NCBI GenBank assembly: GCA_032128395.1
Contig: JAQBGV010000209.1
Span: 1-7,080 of the forward strand
Direction of reading: 5' to 3'
Source of the DNA: JAQBGV01 sp032128395
Lineage (GTDB): Bacteria; Planctomycetota; UBA8108; UBA1146
Length of the DNA: 7,080 nt
In this document: positions 1 through 5,858 of the stretch, in pieces
Numbering within the stretch: the first letter of the stretch is position 1
How the letters are laid out: each line of letters starts with the position of its first letter
Translations under genes and position numbers: made by a program
Notes under the pieces: model-generated
The model's input: only the letters and a program-made list of their open reading frames with translations
Database searches by the model: none
What the model was told of the DNA's origin: nothing

Positions 1-1
1 C

Positions 2-94
2 CGGGTCCCCGTGGGACGCAGCTACGGCCGCCGATCCCTGGGAGGTGCGCTCCTGCCAGGAGCGATCGTCGAGGGTCTCCGCATCGTGAGCTGA
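2..94 (+). CDS. Possible C-terminal fragment of a plus-strand gene cut by the window edge
   Basis: A plus-strand frame is open from the window edge through 30 codons and ends at a TGA at 92-94. It is convergent with korB, leaving only 12 bases between the two stop codons. The translated tail contains VGRSYGRRSLGG and ends in EGLRIVS. About three quarters of its codons end in G or C, and the residues look protein-like. However, 30 open codons are common by chance in DNA this GC-rich, and one other plus-strand frame is also open here. I do not recognise a family. The call rests on codon bias and on the stop falling neatly before the korB stop. The start lies outside the window. Confidence 0.3.
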   Translation, partial: RVPVGRSYGRRSLGGALLPGAIVEGLRIVS

Positions 95-106
95 GAGCGG
101 CGCGGC

Positions 107-1147
107 TCAGAACCGATAGCCCGCCAGCACCTTCTCCAGAGCACTCCGCGACGGCCGCAGCTCCGGCTCCTCGAGCATCGCGAGCGGGGTCTTCGTCATC
201 TCCATCGACGAGACCAGCGATGTCTTGGCGATGTCGATGAAGATCATCCCGGTGAGCACCTCTCCTTTCGAGCGCGACTCGTCGATGACTCGACTCGCGG
301 CGTAACGGTCGGTGGGGTCGTAGTCCCGATCGATCTTGCGGAGCAGCAGGTGGGAACCGTCGTGCAGACGGACATCGCGCGTCTCCCCCTCGTCGTACTC
401 GACGTCGATGTGCTCGAAGCTCGCGACGTAGGTGGGGTCGTGGAAGTGGACGTCGTGTTCTTTCTGGTAGGTGTAGCTCTTCGTCGACGCCTCGTGGTTG
501 TTGAAGGTGACGCACGGTGAGATCACGTCGATGAAGGCGAGCCCGTCGTAGCTGAGTGCGGACTTCAAGAGGGGCACGAGCTGCTTCTTGTCACCGGAGA
601 AGCTCCGGGCGACGAAACCCGCCCCCAGTTCGAGGGCGAGGCCGCACAGGTCGATCGCTTCCTCGGTTGGGTGCGCGCCCCGCTTGCTCGGGCTCGAACG
701 ATCGGCGGTCGCCGAGAACTGCCCCTTGGTCAGTCCGTAGACGCCGTTGTTCTCGACGATGTAGACCATCCGTGCATTGCGCCGGAGGAGGTGCACGAAC
801 TGCCCCATCCCGATCGAGGCGGTATCACCGTCCCCCGAGACTCCGAGAGGAACGAGATCGCGATTCGCGACGTGGGCGCCGGTGGCGAAGCTCGGCATGC
901 GGCCGTGCGTCGAGTTCAGGCCGAACGCTTTTCCGATGAAATACGCGGGCGTCTTCGACGAGCAGCCGATGCCACTCATCTTGATCAGGTTCCTCGCGTC
1001 GAGGCCGAGGTCGTAGGCGGCCTGGATCACCGCTTCCGAGATCCGGTCGTGTCCGCACCCCTTGCACATAGTCGAGGGCATGCCGCCGTACTCGGACTTC
1101 GTCAGCCCGAGTCGGTTCGTATTCGGGGCAATCGGTGTGTCGCTCAT
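107..1147 (-). CDS. korB: 2-oxoacid (2-oxoglutarate):ferredoxin oxidoreductase, beta subunit
   Basis: This is the 346-residue catalytic beta subunit, which binds thiamine pyrophosphate and a [4Fe-4S] cluster. With KorA it converts 2-oxoglutarate and CoA to succinyl-CoA and CO2, reducing ferredoxin; the reaction can also run in reverse. It is cytoplasmic. The sequence shows CKGCGH (C28, C31), GIGCSS (C62) and SPCVTFNN (C212), the four cluster cysteines expected of this family. It also has the TPP/Mg motif GDGD (105-108) followed by NNGVYGLTKGQ (133-143). The length matches stand-alone KorB proteins. The ATG at 1147 overlaps the korA stop as ATGA, which implies translational coupling. A GAGGAG lies 14 bases upstream and a closer GGATGG may also serve. 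The same frame stays open far upstream to 1684, but that part reads as arginine/proline-rich antisense of korA and is not coding. 2-oxoglutarate specificity is inferred from overall similarity; a related 2-oxoacid substrate is possible. Confidence 0.95.
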   Translation of the reverse strand: MSDTPIAPNTNRLGLTKSEYGGMPSTMCKGCGHDRISEAVIQAAYDLGLDARNLIKMSGIGCSSKTPAYFIGKAFGLNSTHGRMPSFATGAHVANRDLVPLGVSGDGDTASIGMGQFVHLLRRNARMVYIVENNGVYGLTKGQFSATADRSSPSKRGAHPTEEAIDLCGLALELGAGFVARSFSGDKKQLVPLLKSALSYDGLAFIDVISPCVTFNNHEASTKSYTYQKEHDVHFHDPTYVASFEHIDVEYDEGETRDVRLHDGSHLLLRKIDRDYDPTDRYAASRVIDESRSKGEVLTGMIFIDIAKTSLVSSMEMTKTPLAMLEEPELRPSRSALEKVLAGYRF

Positions 1148-2937
1148 GCTTTCACCATCCGCTCCTCGATCGCGTCGCGCACGAACGCGGCGCTCAGGGG
1201 GAGACCTCCGTAGTAGCGGGCGCTGTCGATCCGCGGAGCGAGCTCGGGGAACGCGATCCGGAGGAGCTGCGCGAGTTGGCCCTGCTGGTTCTGTTCGATG
1301 ACGACGACGCGTTCGTGGTTCCGGACGAAGTCCGCGACCGAGGCGTGGAACGGCCAGGAGCGTACTCGGAGGTACGGGACCAGCGAGTCCATTCCCGCGC
1401 GAGCCTCTCGCACGGCGTGGTCGGTGGTCCCGAACGCGATGATCCCCAGGCCGCTCCCCTCGCCCGCGTGGGCGATCGGAGCGGGGAGACGGTCGACGGT
1501 CCCGTCGATCTTCCGCGCGAGGCGGTCGAGGTTTCGAGCGTACACCTCGGGATTTTCGCTGTACCGGCCTTGCTCGTCGTGTCCTGATCCGCGCGTCAAA
1601 TGCGCAGTACGTGGGTCGGTGGTCTTGTGCGGGACCGTGCGATAGGGGACGCCGTCCCCGTCGATGTCGAGGTATCGGCCCCACTCGGCGGACTTCGCCA
1701 GGACCTCGTCGGTGGCGAGTTTCCCGCGATCGATCGGGGCCTCGGGGTACTCGAGCTCATCGCTCACCCACAGGTTCATGCCCAGATCGAGGTCGCTCAT
1801 CACGAAGATCGGTGTCTGGTAGTGCTCGGCGAGGTTGAAGGCGGCGCAGGAGAATTCGAATGCTTCCTTCGGATCGGTCGGGAAGATCATCGGGAACCGG
1901 GTGTCCCCGTGCGATTGGAAGGCGACCTGCAACAGGTCACTCTGTTGGGTCCGCGTCGGCAGTCCGGTCGAGGGGCCGACCCTTTGGATGTCGAAGACGA
2001 CCACGGGGATCTCGGCGAAGTACGCGAGCCCGAGATTCTCGCTCATCAGCGACACGCCGGGTCCGCTGGTCGAAGTCATCGAACGTGCCCCAGCCCAACC
2101 GGCGCCGATCGCCATGCCGACCGCGGCGAGCTCGTCCTCGGCCTGGACCACGATGTAGCGATTCGCGCCGTCCGCATCTTTTTCGCGCACGCGTGCGAAA
2201 TGTCCGATCAAGAACTCGGCGACGGAACTCGCGGGAGTGATCGGGTACCACGCGACGACGGAGCACCCTCCGAAGACACAGCCGAGCGCGGTGGCATCGT
2301 TGCCCTCGATCAGGATCTTTCCCGCGGTCTGCTCGGCGGAGGTGAGGCGGTACGGATCTTTCTTCTGGAGGTGCTCGCGGGCGTAGGTCGCCCCGAGCAT
2401 CGCCGCCTCGAAGTTGATATCCGCGACTGCTTTCTTCTTGCTGAAGACCGACTCGATCGAGGCGCGGAGCGAAGCTTCGGGGATTCCGAACAATTCAGCG
2501 ACGACGCCGACGTAGATCAGGTTGCGCAGCTTGGGACGCAGCTTGGCGTCGGAGATCCCATCCCGAGCGATCTGGTCGAAGGGGACCGGGTAGCGGATGA
2601 ACCCCTCGAAGATCGACTCCTCGACCCCCTTCATGTCGGCATTATCGATCACCACGGTCCCCGGCGCGCACTCGGCGAGATCCGCGGCGAGGGTCACCGG
2701 ATTGAGGGGGAGGAGCACTTGCCAATTCTCTCGGCGCGCCTGCCACCCCTCGGGACTGACTCGGATCTGGTACCAGGTCGGCAGCCCCGCGATGTTCGAC
2801 GGGAACAGGTTCTTCGAACTCGGCGCGAGCCCCATGTGAAACAGGGCTCGGAAGATAATCAGGTTCGAGGTCTGGCTGCCGGTCCCGTTCGGGGTCGCGA
2901 TGCGCAGCGAGAAGTCGTTGACGATCGAATCGGGCAT
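1144..2937 (-). CDS. korA: 2-oxoacid (2-oxoglutarate):ferredoxin oxidoreductase, fused gamma-alpha subunit
   Basis: This 597-residue subunit partners KorB. Residues 1 to about 195 form the gamma domain, including the family segment LFPSNIAGLPTWYQIRV (44-60). Residues from about 205 form the alpha portion: the pyrimidine-binding domain has YPITP (231-235), an EDE around 267-269 and GPSTGLPT (321-328). A linker with DIDGDGVPYRT and TRGSGHDEQGRYSE (449-461) leads to a C-terminal domain II with VVVIEQNQQGQLAQLLR (544-560). All are typical of full-length fused KorA proteins. The gamma-domain glycine loop reads NGTGSQTSN rather than the classical GxGGQG, which I associate with this subgroup. There are no ferredoxin-like CxxCxxC motifs, so electrons leave through the KorB cluster to a separate ferredoxin. 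The ATG start has GGGAG about nine bases upstream. korB follows directly with a 4-base overlap. Confidence 0.95.
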   Translation of the reverse strand: MPDSIVNDFSLRIATPNGTGSQTSNLIIFRALFHMGLAPSSKNLFPSNIAGLPTWYQIRVSPEGWQARRENWQVLLPLNPVTLAADLAECAPGTVVIDNADMKGVEESIFEGFIRYPVPFDQIARDGISDAKLRPKLRNLIYVGVVAELFGIPEASLRASIESVFSKKKAVADINFEAAMLGATYAREHLQKKDPYRLTSAEQTAGKILIEGNDATALGCVFGGCSVVAWYPITPASSVAEFLIGHFARVREKDADGANRYIVVQAEDELAAVGMAIGAGWAGARSMTSTSGPGVSLMSENLGLAYFAEIPVVVFDIQRVGPSTGLPTRTQQSDLLQVAFQSHGDTRFPMIFPTDPKEAFEFSCAAFNLAEHYQTPIFVMSDLDLGMNLWVSDELEYPEAPIDRGKLATDEVLAKSAEWGRYLDIDGDGVPYRTVPHKTTDPRTAHLTRGSGHDEQGRYSENPEVYARNLDRLARKIDGTVDRLPAPIAHAGEGSGLGIIAFGTTDHAVREARAGMDSLVPYLRVRSWPFHASVADFVRNHERVVVIEQNQQGQLAQLLRIAFPELAPRIDSARYYGGLPLSAAFVRDAIEERMVKA

Positions 2938-2973
2938 TCCGCCGGCTCCCGTCGAGGTGGGTCAGTGGGGAAC

Positions 2974-3002
2974 AGCATCGACAGGGGAAGAGGGACGGTC
3001 AA
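2974..3002 (-). promoter_or_regulatory. Candidate sigma-70-like promoter for korAB
   Basis: On the minus strand TTGACC (3002-2997) matches five of six bases of the -35 consensus. After a 17-base spacer comes GATGCT (2979-2974), which matches three of six -10 bases. Transcription from here would start near 2967 and give a leader of about 30 bases before the korA ATG. It is the best-placed hexamer pair in the 151-bp spacer, but the -10 is weak and the sigma-factor preference of this organism is unknown. Confidence 0.35.
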
Positions 3003-3025
3003 GCAGATCGAGGGGTCTCCGCGCG

Positions 3026-3056
3026 GGGACTGGCTCCGCAGAGCGGCGCCTGTCCC
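3026..3056. repeat. REP-like imperfect palindrome, copy 1 (korA / SGNH-hydrolase spacer)
   Basis: On the plus strand GGGAC-T-GGC-T-CCGC (3026-3039), loop AGA, and GCGG-C-GCC-T-GTCCC (3043-3056) form a hairpin of 5+3+4 base pairs with a T.T and a T.C mismatch at matching places. The left arm GGGACTGGCTCCGC differs at one of 14 bases from that of the element at 4635-4670, and both right arms end GCCTGTCCC. The flanks of the two copies do not match, so the repeated unit is the palindrome itself. It lies 32 bases past the SGNH-hydrolase stop and upstream of the candidate korA promoter. No U-tract follows on the minus strand, so intrinsic termination is not convincing. Confidence 0.7.
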
Positions 3057-3088
3057 ATCTTCCAGTCGTCGGGGGGAGGGCTGCTCGA

Positions 3089-3880
3089 CTAATACATCGC
3101 GATCGTGGAGCACCGCTTCGTGTGGTAGCAGGGCTGCGGGGTCAGAAATTTCTCCGCGAAGATGTCGTAGCGCTCCGGTCTCAGGGAGTACAGCTCGACC
3201 GCCCGGCGGGGGTTCGCCATCCGCTTGTGCGCTTCGCGTTCTTCGTCGTCCCAGCTGCGGAAGACCTTCTCCCACGCCTCCTTCGCGCGCGTGAACTGGA
3301 TGTGAATGGGGTCGATCCCGTACCAGTGCCGCTCCATCGGGAAGTAGTGGAATCCGAACTGGTCGGCAAGCTCGGGGAGCCGGGCGGAGATCTCCTCGAC
3401 CTTCTCGAGGATGTCCGCCTGCCGGAGCGGGTACTGCGGGAAGTAGAGCAGCCGGGTGAGGAGGAAGTTCCACCGCGATTGGTCTCGCAGCCGCTCCAGC
3501 GGCATGCCAGTGACGATGGTGCGCGCCCCGAGGCGGGCGAGCCGTTCGAGGACGATGGTGACCCAGCCGAGGATCTCTTTCGGAGAGTGCCCGAACGCGA
3601 TGTCGTTGCCGAGGTCGGTGATCATCGCGTAGCTGTCGCGCACAGGGAGTTCTTCGAGCACCTGCCACGCCCTCGAGTGCACGATTCCGCGCAGGGTCCG
3701 GTAGAGGAGGCTCGACGGCTCCCCGTAGGACCGCCCGTGCCCCCACGCGCCGATGATCTCGACGGGCGCACCGAGACGCTCCTCCACCGCTGGGACGACC
3801 CACGGAAGTCCGAGCGTGATGTTGCTCGCCCCGAACAGGATCGCGCGGCGCGCGGGTTCGACGTGCTGACGGGGATTCAA
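3089..3880 (-). CDS. SGNH/GDSL-type hydrolase, unknown substrate
   Basis: This 263-residue protein has the SGNH hydrolase block order. ILFGASN (14-20) carries the candidate nucleophile S19, GAWGHGRSYG (44-53) may supply the oxyanion glycine, DLGND (89-93) supplies N92, and DPIHI (190-194) supplies the Asp/His pair D190/H193. Known families with this layout are esterases, lipases, acyl- or acetyl-hydrolases; the substrate here cannot be read from sequence. No signal peptide is evident, so a cytoplasmic location is likely. I chose the TTG start at 3880 because a GAGGAG lies eight bases upstream, the conserved part begins about a dozen residues in, and TTG overlaps the TGA of the upstream lipase gene as TTGA. 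The same frame continues to 4210, but that extension is antisense-like and sits inside the lipase gene. The overlap implies co-translation with the lipase. Confidence 0.8.
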   Translation of the reverse strand: MNPRQHVEPARRAILFGASNITLGLPWVVPAVEERLGAPVEIIGAWGHGRSYGEPSSLLYRTLRGIVHSRAWQVLEELPVRDSYAMITDLGNDIAFGHSPKEILGWVTIVLERLARLGARTIVTGMPLERLRDQSRWNFLLTRLLYFPQYPLRQADILEKVEEISARLPELADQFGFHYFPMERHWYGIDPIHIQFTRAKEAWEKVFRSWDDEEREAHKRMANPRRAVELYSLRPERYDIFAEKFLTPQPCYHTKRCSTIAMY

Positions 3881-4584
3881 TCCGCGAACTCCTCGCGGAG
3901 GTGGAATCGGCCGGTTTCGATGAAAGCCGCCACCTGTTGCCACGCCTCGTGGAACCACAAGAGTGCGGTGTGGGTCCCCTCGATGCGGATCGCCGGTCGG
4001 GAGCCGATCATCATCTCCGCGTGGCTCACGACCCAGTCGTTCGGAGTCGGCAGCCAGGGCCGGATCGGCACCGCCGCTTCCCCCATCACGATGCCCCATT
4101 CGATCTCCTCCGGAATCCCGCAGATGCGGTCGATCTCCTCGGGGCCCTCGCCGAGCTGCCAACCGGCGCTCGTCCCGTAGAGGGCGCGGTACAGCCTCCG
4201 ACCGCGCCACCGACGGGCGACCTCGCTCCCCCGATTGGGGGGCACTATCTGCACGAGCCGCCCCGGTGCGGGGAGATCCTCGTGCGTGAGCAACCGACGG
4301 GCGATCAGGCCCCCCATCGAGTGGGTGACCAGGTCGATCCGATCGATCGGGTTCTCCGACCTATCATCGGCGATTCGGCCCGCGATCTGGTGTGTGAGCT
4401 CCTCGATCGAGTGTCGAGTCGAGGGATAGCTCAGATTGAGGGTCCGGTGGCCCCGGGACCGGAGGAACCGCTCGAGGGGCCAGAGCGCCCACCGGTTGAG
4501 GAGGATCCCGTGGAGGAGGACGACGGTCCGCGGATCGCGATCCTGGCGCTCCGAGCGGTCCCGTCGTTCGATCAGCTGGGGCAC
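3877..4584 (-). CDS. Alpha/beta-hydrolase, lipase/esterase type
   Basis: This 235-residue protein has an alpha/beta-hydrolase fold. VVLLHG (21-26) is the oxyanion-hole strand motif. THSMGG (87-92) is the nucleophile elbow with S89. The remaining candidate catalytic residues are D183 in PTPNDWVV and H205 in EGTHTALLW. PPNRGSEVAR (115-124) is a segment typical of the small lipase/esterase group that has a PPNxGSE loop after the elbow. The likely reaction is ester or thioester hydrolysis; the substrate is unknown. No signal peptide is visible. GTG at 4584 is chosen because AGGGAGG stands five bases upstream and the fold begins about 20 residues later. The frame stays open to 4722, but those residues are charged, show no conservation and lack a ribosome site. 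It is the first gene of a coupled pair with the SGNH hydrolase, and its TGA overlaps that gene's TTG. Confidence 0.85.
   Translation of the reverse strand: MPQLIERRDRSERQDRDPRTVVLLHGILLNRWALWPLERFLRSRGHRTLNLSYPSTRHSIEELTHQIAGRIADDRSENPIDRIDLVTHSMGGLIARRLLTHEDLPAPGRLVQIVPPNRGSEVARRWRGRRLYRALYGTSAGWQLGEGPEEIDRICGIPEEIEWGIVMGEAAVPIRPWLPTPNDWVVSHAEMMIGSRPAIRIEGTHTALLWFHEAWQQVAAFIETGRFHLREEFAD
3889..3894 (-). promoter_or_regulatory. Ribosome binding site fixing the TTG start of the SGNH hydrolase
   Basis: GAGGAG on the minus strand, eight bases before TTG at 3880, lies within the last codons of the lipase gene. It supports a non-ATG, translationally coupled start. No ATG or GTG lies in frame nearby before the conserved FGASN block. 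Confidence 0.7.
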
Positions 4585-4589
4585 GGCCA

Positions 4590-4596
4590 CCTCCCT
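4590..4596 (-). promoter_or_regulatory. Ribosome binding site fixing the GTG start of the alpha/beta-hydrolase
   Basis: AGGGAGG on the minus strand, followed by five bases and then GTG at 4584. An in-frame GTG two codons earlier (4590) overlaps this site and is therefore less likely to be the start. Confidence 0.65.
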
Positions 4597-4634
4597 GGGG
4601 AAGGGTACAACAAGCCCGGGTCGCTTCGGATGAC

Positions 4635-4670
4635 GGGACTGGCTCGGCGGATCGCGCCGATGCCTGTCCC
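4635..4670. repeat. REP-like imperfect palindrome, copy 2 (upstream of the alpha/beta-hydrolase)
   Basis: On the plus strand GGGAC-T-GGC-TCGGCG (4635-4649), loop GATCG, and CGCCGA-T-GCC-T-GTCCC (4655-4670) form a hairpin of 5+3+6 base pairs. It has a T.T mismatch at the same place as in copy 1 (3026-3056) and a bulged T at 4661. The outer arms GGGACTGGC and GCCTGTCCC are identical in both copies, while the loop and inner stem differ with compensating pairs. It lies 50 bases upstream of the lipase GTG, in the divergent spacer. Arm conservation with a variable tip is the pattern of REP-type dispersed palindromes; an RNA leader structure is the alternative. Confidence 0.7.
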
Positions 4671-4807
4671 GGACCTCAGACGGTACCCCGACCAGCGAGA
4701 CTCCCTGAGGAAAGGGTCGCAAACCCGGCCGGAGAGCGTGGATCTGCGGGCTAAGTACGACGTCTCGAACGAGGTTTCCCGACAGCCTCCTAGCCGGTCA
4801 GCGGTCC

Positions 4808-4816
4808 TGCTATTCT
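4808..4816 (+). promoter_or_regulatory. Candidate extended -10 promoter for the TauE-type permease
   Basis: TGCTATTCT is an extended -10 (TGn followed by TATTCT, four of six matches to TATAAT) in an otherwise GC-rich stretch. It would start transcription near 4823 and leave a leader of about 30 bases before the GTG. No good -35 is present at 16-18 bases, which extended -10 promoters can tolerate. The evidence is modest. Confidence 0.35.
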
Positions 4817-4837
4817 CCCCCCCAGCACGTCACCGAA

Positions 4838-4843
4838 GAGGAG
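4838..4843 (+). promoter_or_regulatory. Ribosome binding site fixing the GTG start of the TauE-type permease
   Basis: GAGGAG followed by nine bases and then GTG at 4853. The spacing is good and the first transmembrane helix begins within six residues of this start. Confidence 0.75.
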
Positions 4844-4852
4844 ACCTACCGC

Positions 4853-5653
4853 GTGGGAGCACCCGAACTCGCTGCGATCGCTCTGGTCGGAATCGGTGCG
4901 GGGGTGATCAACACCCTCGTCGGCGGGGGTACCTCGATGGTGCTCCCCCTCTTGATCCTTCTCGGGGTCGACCCCCAGGTCGCCAACGGAACCAACCGCC
5001 TCTGCGTCGCCTTCCAGGCCGCGGCCGCCGCGCACACCCTCCATGGGAAGACCGGTGTCACCCGGCGAGTGACCCTCTGGCCGGTCCTGGCCGTGGTCGC
5101 CGGTTCGGTCCCCGGCGCGATGCTCGCCACGGTTCTCGACCCTGCGCTCTTCCGCGATCTCCTCGGTTGGATCCTGCTCATAGGGGTGGCGCTCTTCTTC
5201 GTCAGACGCCGCCGCCCGCCCGCAAGGGGGGAGACCGATCCGGAGGCGATTCCCTCCGCCGAAGAATCGGGCCCCGAGCCGTCGCCGGGGCTGCTCCCCC
5301 CGGTCGGTCTCGCGGTGACCTTTCTCTTCGGGGTGTACGGAGGATTCGTCGGCGCGGGGATCGGCGTCCTCATCCTGCTCTACCTGCCGCCGCTCCTCGG
5401 GATCTCGATGGTGCGCATGGTCCACGTGAAGACCTGGATGGTGTTCACGCTCTCGGCCGCCGCAGGCGTCTGGTACCTCGCGGCGGGACTCGTACAACTC
5501 GAGGTCGCGGCACCGCTACTTCCGAGCTACATCCTCGGCGGCGTCGTCGGTGCGAAACTGGCGCTCAAGGGTGGCGAGCGCTGGATCCGCCGCGCGGTGG
5601 CACTGGTCGCGGCAGTGCTTGCGGTTGCGGTGCTGGCGGGGTGGGGACGGTAG
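4853..5653 (+). CDS. TauE/SafE (DUF81) family membrane permease, putative sulfite/organosulfonate exporter
   Basis: This 266-residue polytopic inner-membrane protein has the two-repeat architecture of the TauE/SafE family. The first half carries GIGAGVINTLVGGGTSMVLP (13-32) and the ANGTN signature (44-48), and the second half carries GVYGGFVGAGIGVLILLYLP (160-179). Hydrophobic helices fall near 6-24, 28-40, 75-93, 103-117, 150-178, 195-213, 222-238 and 247-263. A charged, proline-rich loop (118-149) joins the halves and is probably cytoplasmic. Characterised relatives export sulfite, sulfoacetate or related anions, but most members have no proven substrate, and no sulfur-metabolism gene is nearby to support one. 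It appears to be a single-gene unit, divergent from the lipase and convergent with the membrane protein at 5859-6902. The GTG start is backed by GAGGAG at nine bases. Confidence 0.9.
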   Translation: MGAPELAAIALVGIGAGVINTLVGGGTSMVLPLLILLGVDPQVANGTNRLCVAFQAAAAAHTLHGKTGVTRRVTLWPVLAVVAGSVPGAMLATVLDPALFRDLLGWILLIGVALFFVRRRRPPARGETDPEAIPSAEESGPEPSPGLLPPVGLAVTFLFGVYGGFVGAGIGVLILLYLPPLLGISMVRMVHVKTWMVFTLSAAAGVWYLAAGLVQLEVAAPLLPSYILGGVVGAKLALKGGERWIRRAVALVAAVLAVAVLAGWGR

Positions 5654-5705
5654 GGGTGTGTCTCTTCCTGGGCATGCTGGGTCCCGAACCAAGAGCGTCG
5701 AGGGT

Positions 5706-5738
5706 GGCTCGACTGCCGCGCTGCGGGGCAGTCGGGCC
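5706..5738. terminator. Stem-loop 52 bases after the TauE-type gene
   Basis: GGCTCGACTGCC (5706-5717) pairs with GGCAGTCGGGCC (5727-5738) over 12 base pairs with one G.T wobble, closing a nine-base loop. No U-run follows on the plus strand, so as an intrinsic terminator it is incomplete. It may act as a 3' mRNA-stabilising hairpin or with the stronger hairpin just downstream. Confidence 0.4.
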
Positions 5739-5776
5739 GCCATCGGCGCTCACCGAGCAATCGGCCAAGAAACAGA

Positions 5777-5814
5777 AAGAGCGCGCCACCGGCGGGAGCC
5801 GGTGGCGCGCTCTT
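5777..5814. terminator. Perfect 17-bp hairpin, probable bidirectional terminator
   Basis: AAGAGCGCGCCACCGGC (5777-5793) and GCCGGTGGCGCGCTCTT (5798-5814) are exact reverse complements separated by a four-base loop, GGGA on the plus strand. The hairpin sits between two convergent genes, 123 bases after the permease stop and 44 bases after the stop of the minus-strand gene. On the minus strand the stem runs into a T-rich tail (TTTCTGTTTCTT), a good intrinsic terminator for the gene at 5859-6902. On the plus strand the tail is only TCTTGT, so it would be weaker for the permease. Confidence 0.85.
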
Positions 5815-5858
5815 GTCGACCGTGGGATGCCAGTCCGGCCGAGTACGTGGTGTCGTGG

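Larger units (their letters stand above)
4585..4852. other. Divergent intergenic region between the lipase and TauE-type genes
   Basis: These 268 bases separate two divergently transcribed genes. They hold the lipase ribosome site, palindrome copy 2, a candidate extended -10 for the permease and the permease ribosome site. I found no convincing minus-strand promoter for the lipase and no small ORF with a ribosome site. Open frames that cross this spacer are extensions of shadow or overcalled ORFs. Confidence 0.6.

Noticed and set aside
1148..1684. N-terminal extension of the korB frame
   Set aside because: It overlaps the korA coding region in another frame and is Arg/Pro-rich. The ATG at 1147 has the ATGA coupling and gives the usual KorB length.
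3026..3056. Palindrome copy 1 as a plain Rho-independent terminator for the SGNH hydrolase
   Set aside because: No T-run follows it on the minus strand, and its arms recur upstream of the lipase, where a terminator would serve no evident gene. A repeat is the better label, though it may still affect transcript ends.
1600..3294. A 564-codon plus-strand open frame opposite korA
   Set aside because: It is an antisense shadow of korA, which has full-length family motifs. The frame has no ribosome site and gives a charged, repetitive translation.
2859..3803. A 314-codon minus-strand frame overlapping the SGNH hydrolase and the start of korA
   Set aside because: It is out of frame with both genes and its translation is a typical GC-rich shadow. 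Accepting it would remove the clear SGNH motifs.
3881..4210. N-terminal extension of the SGNH-hydrolase frame
   Set aside because: It lies inside the lipase gene in a different frame and lacks conserved sequence. The TTG at 3880 has a strong ribosome site.
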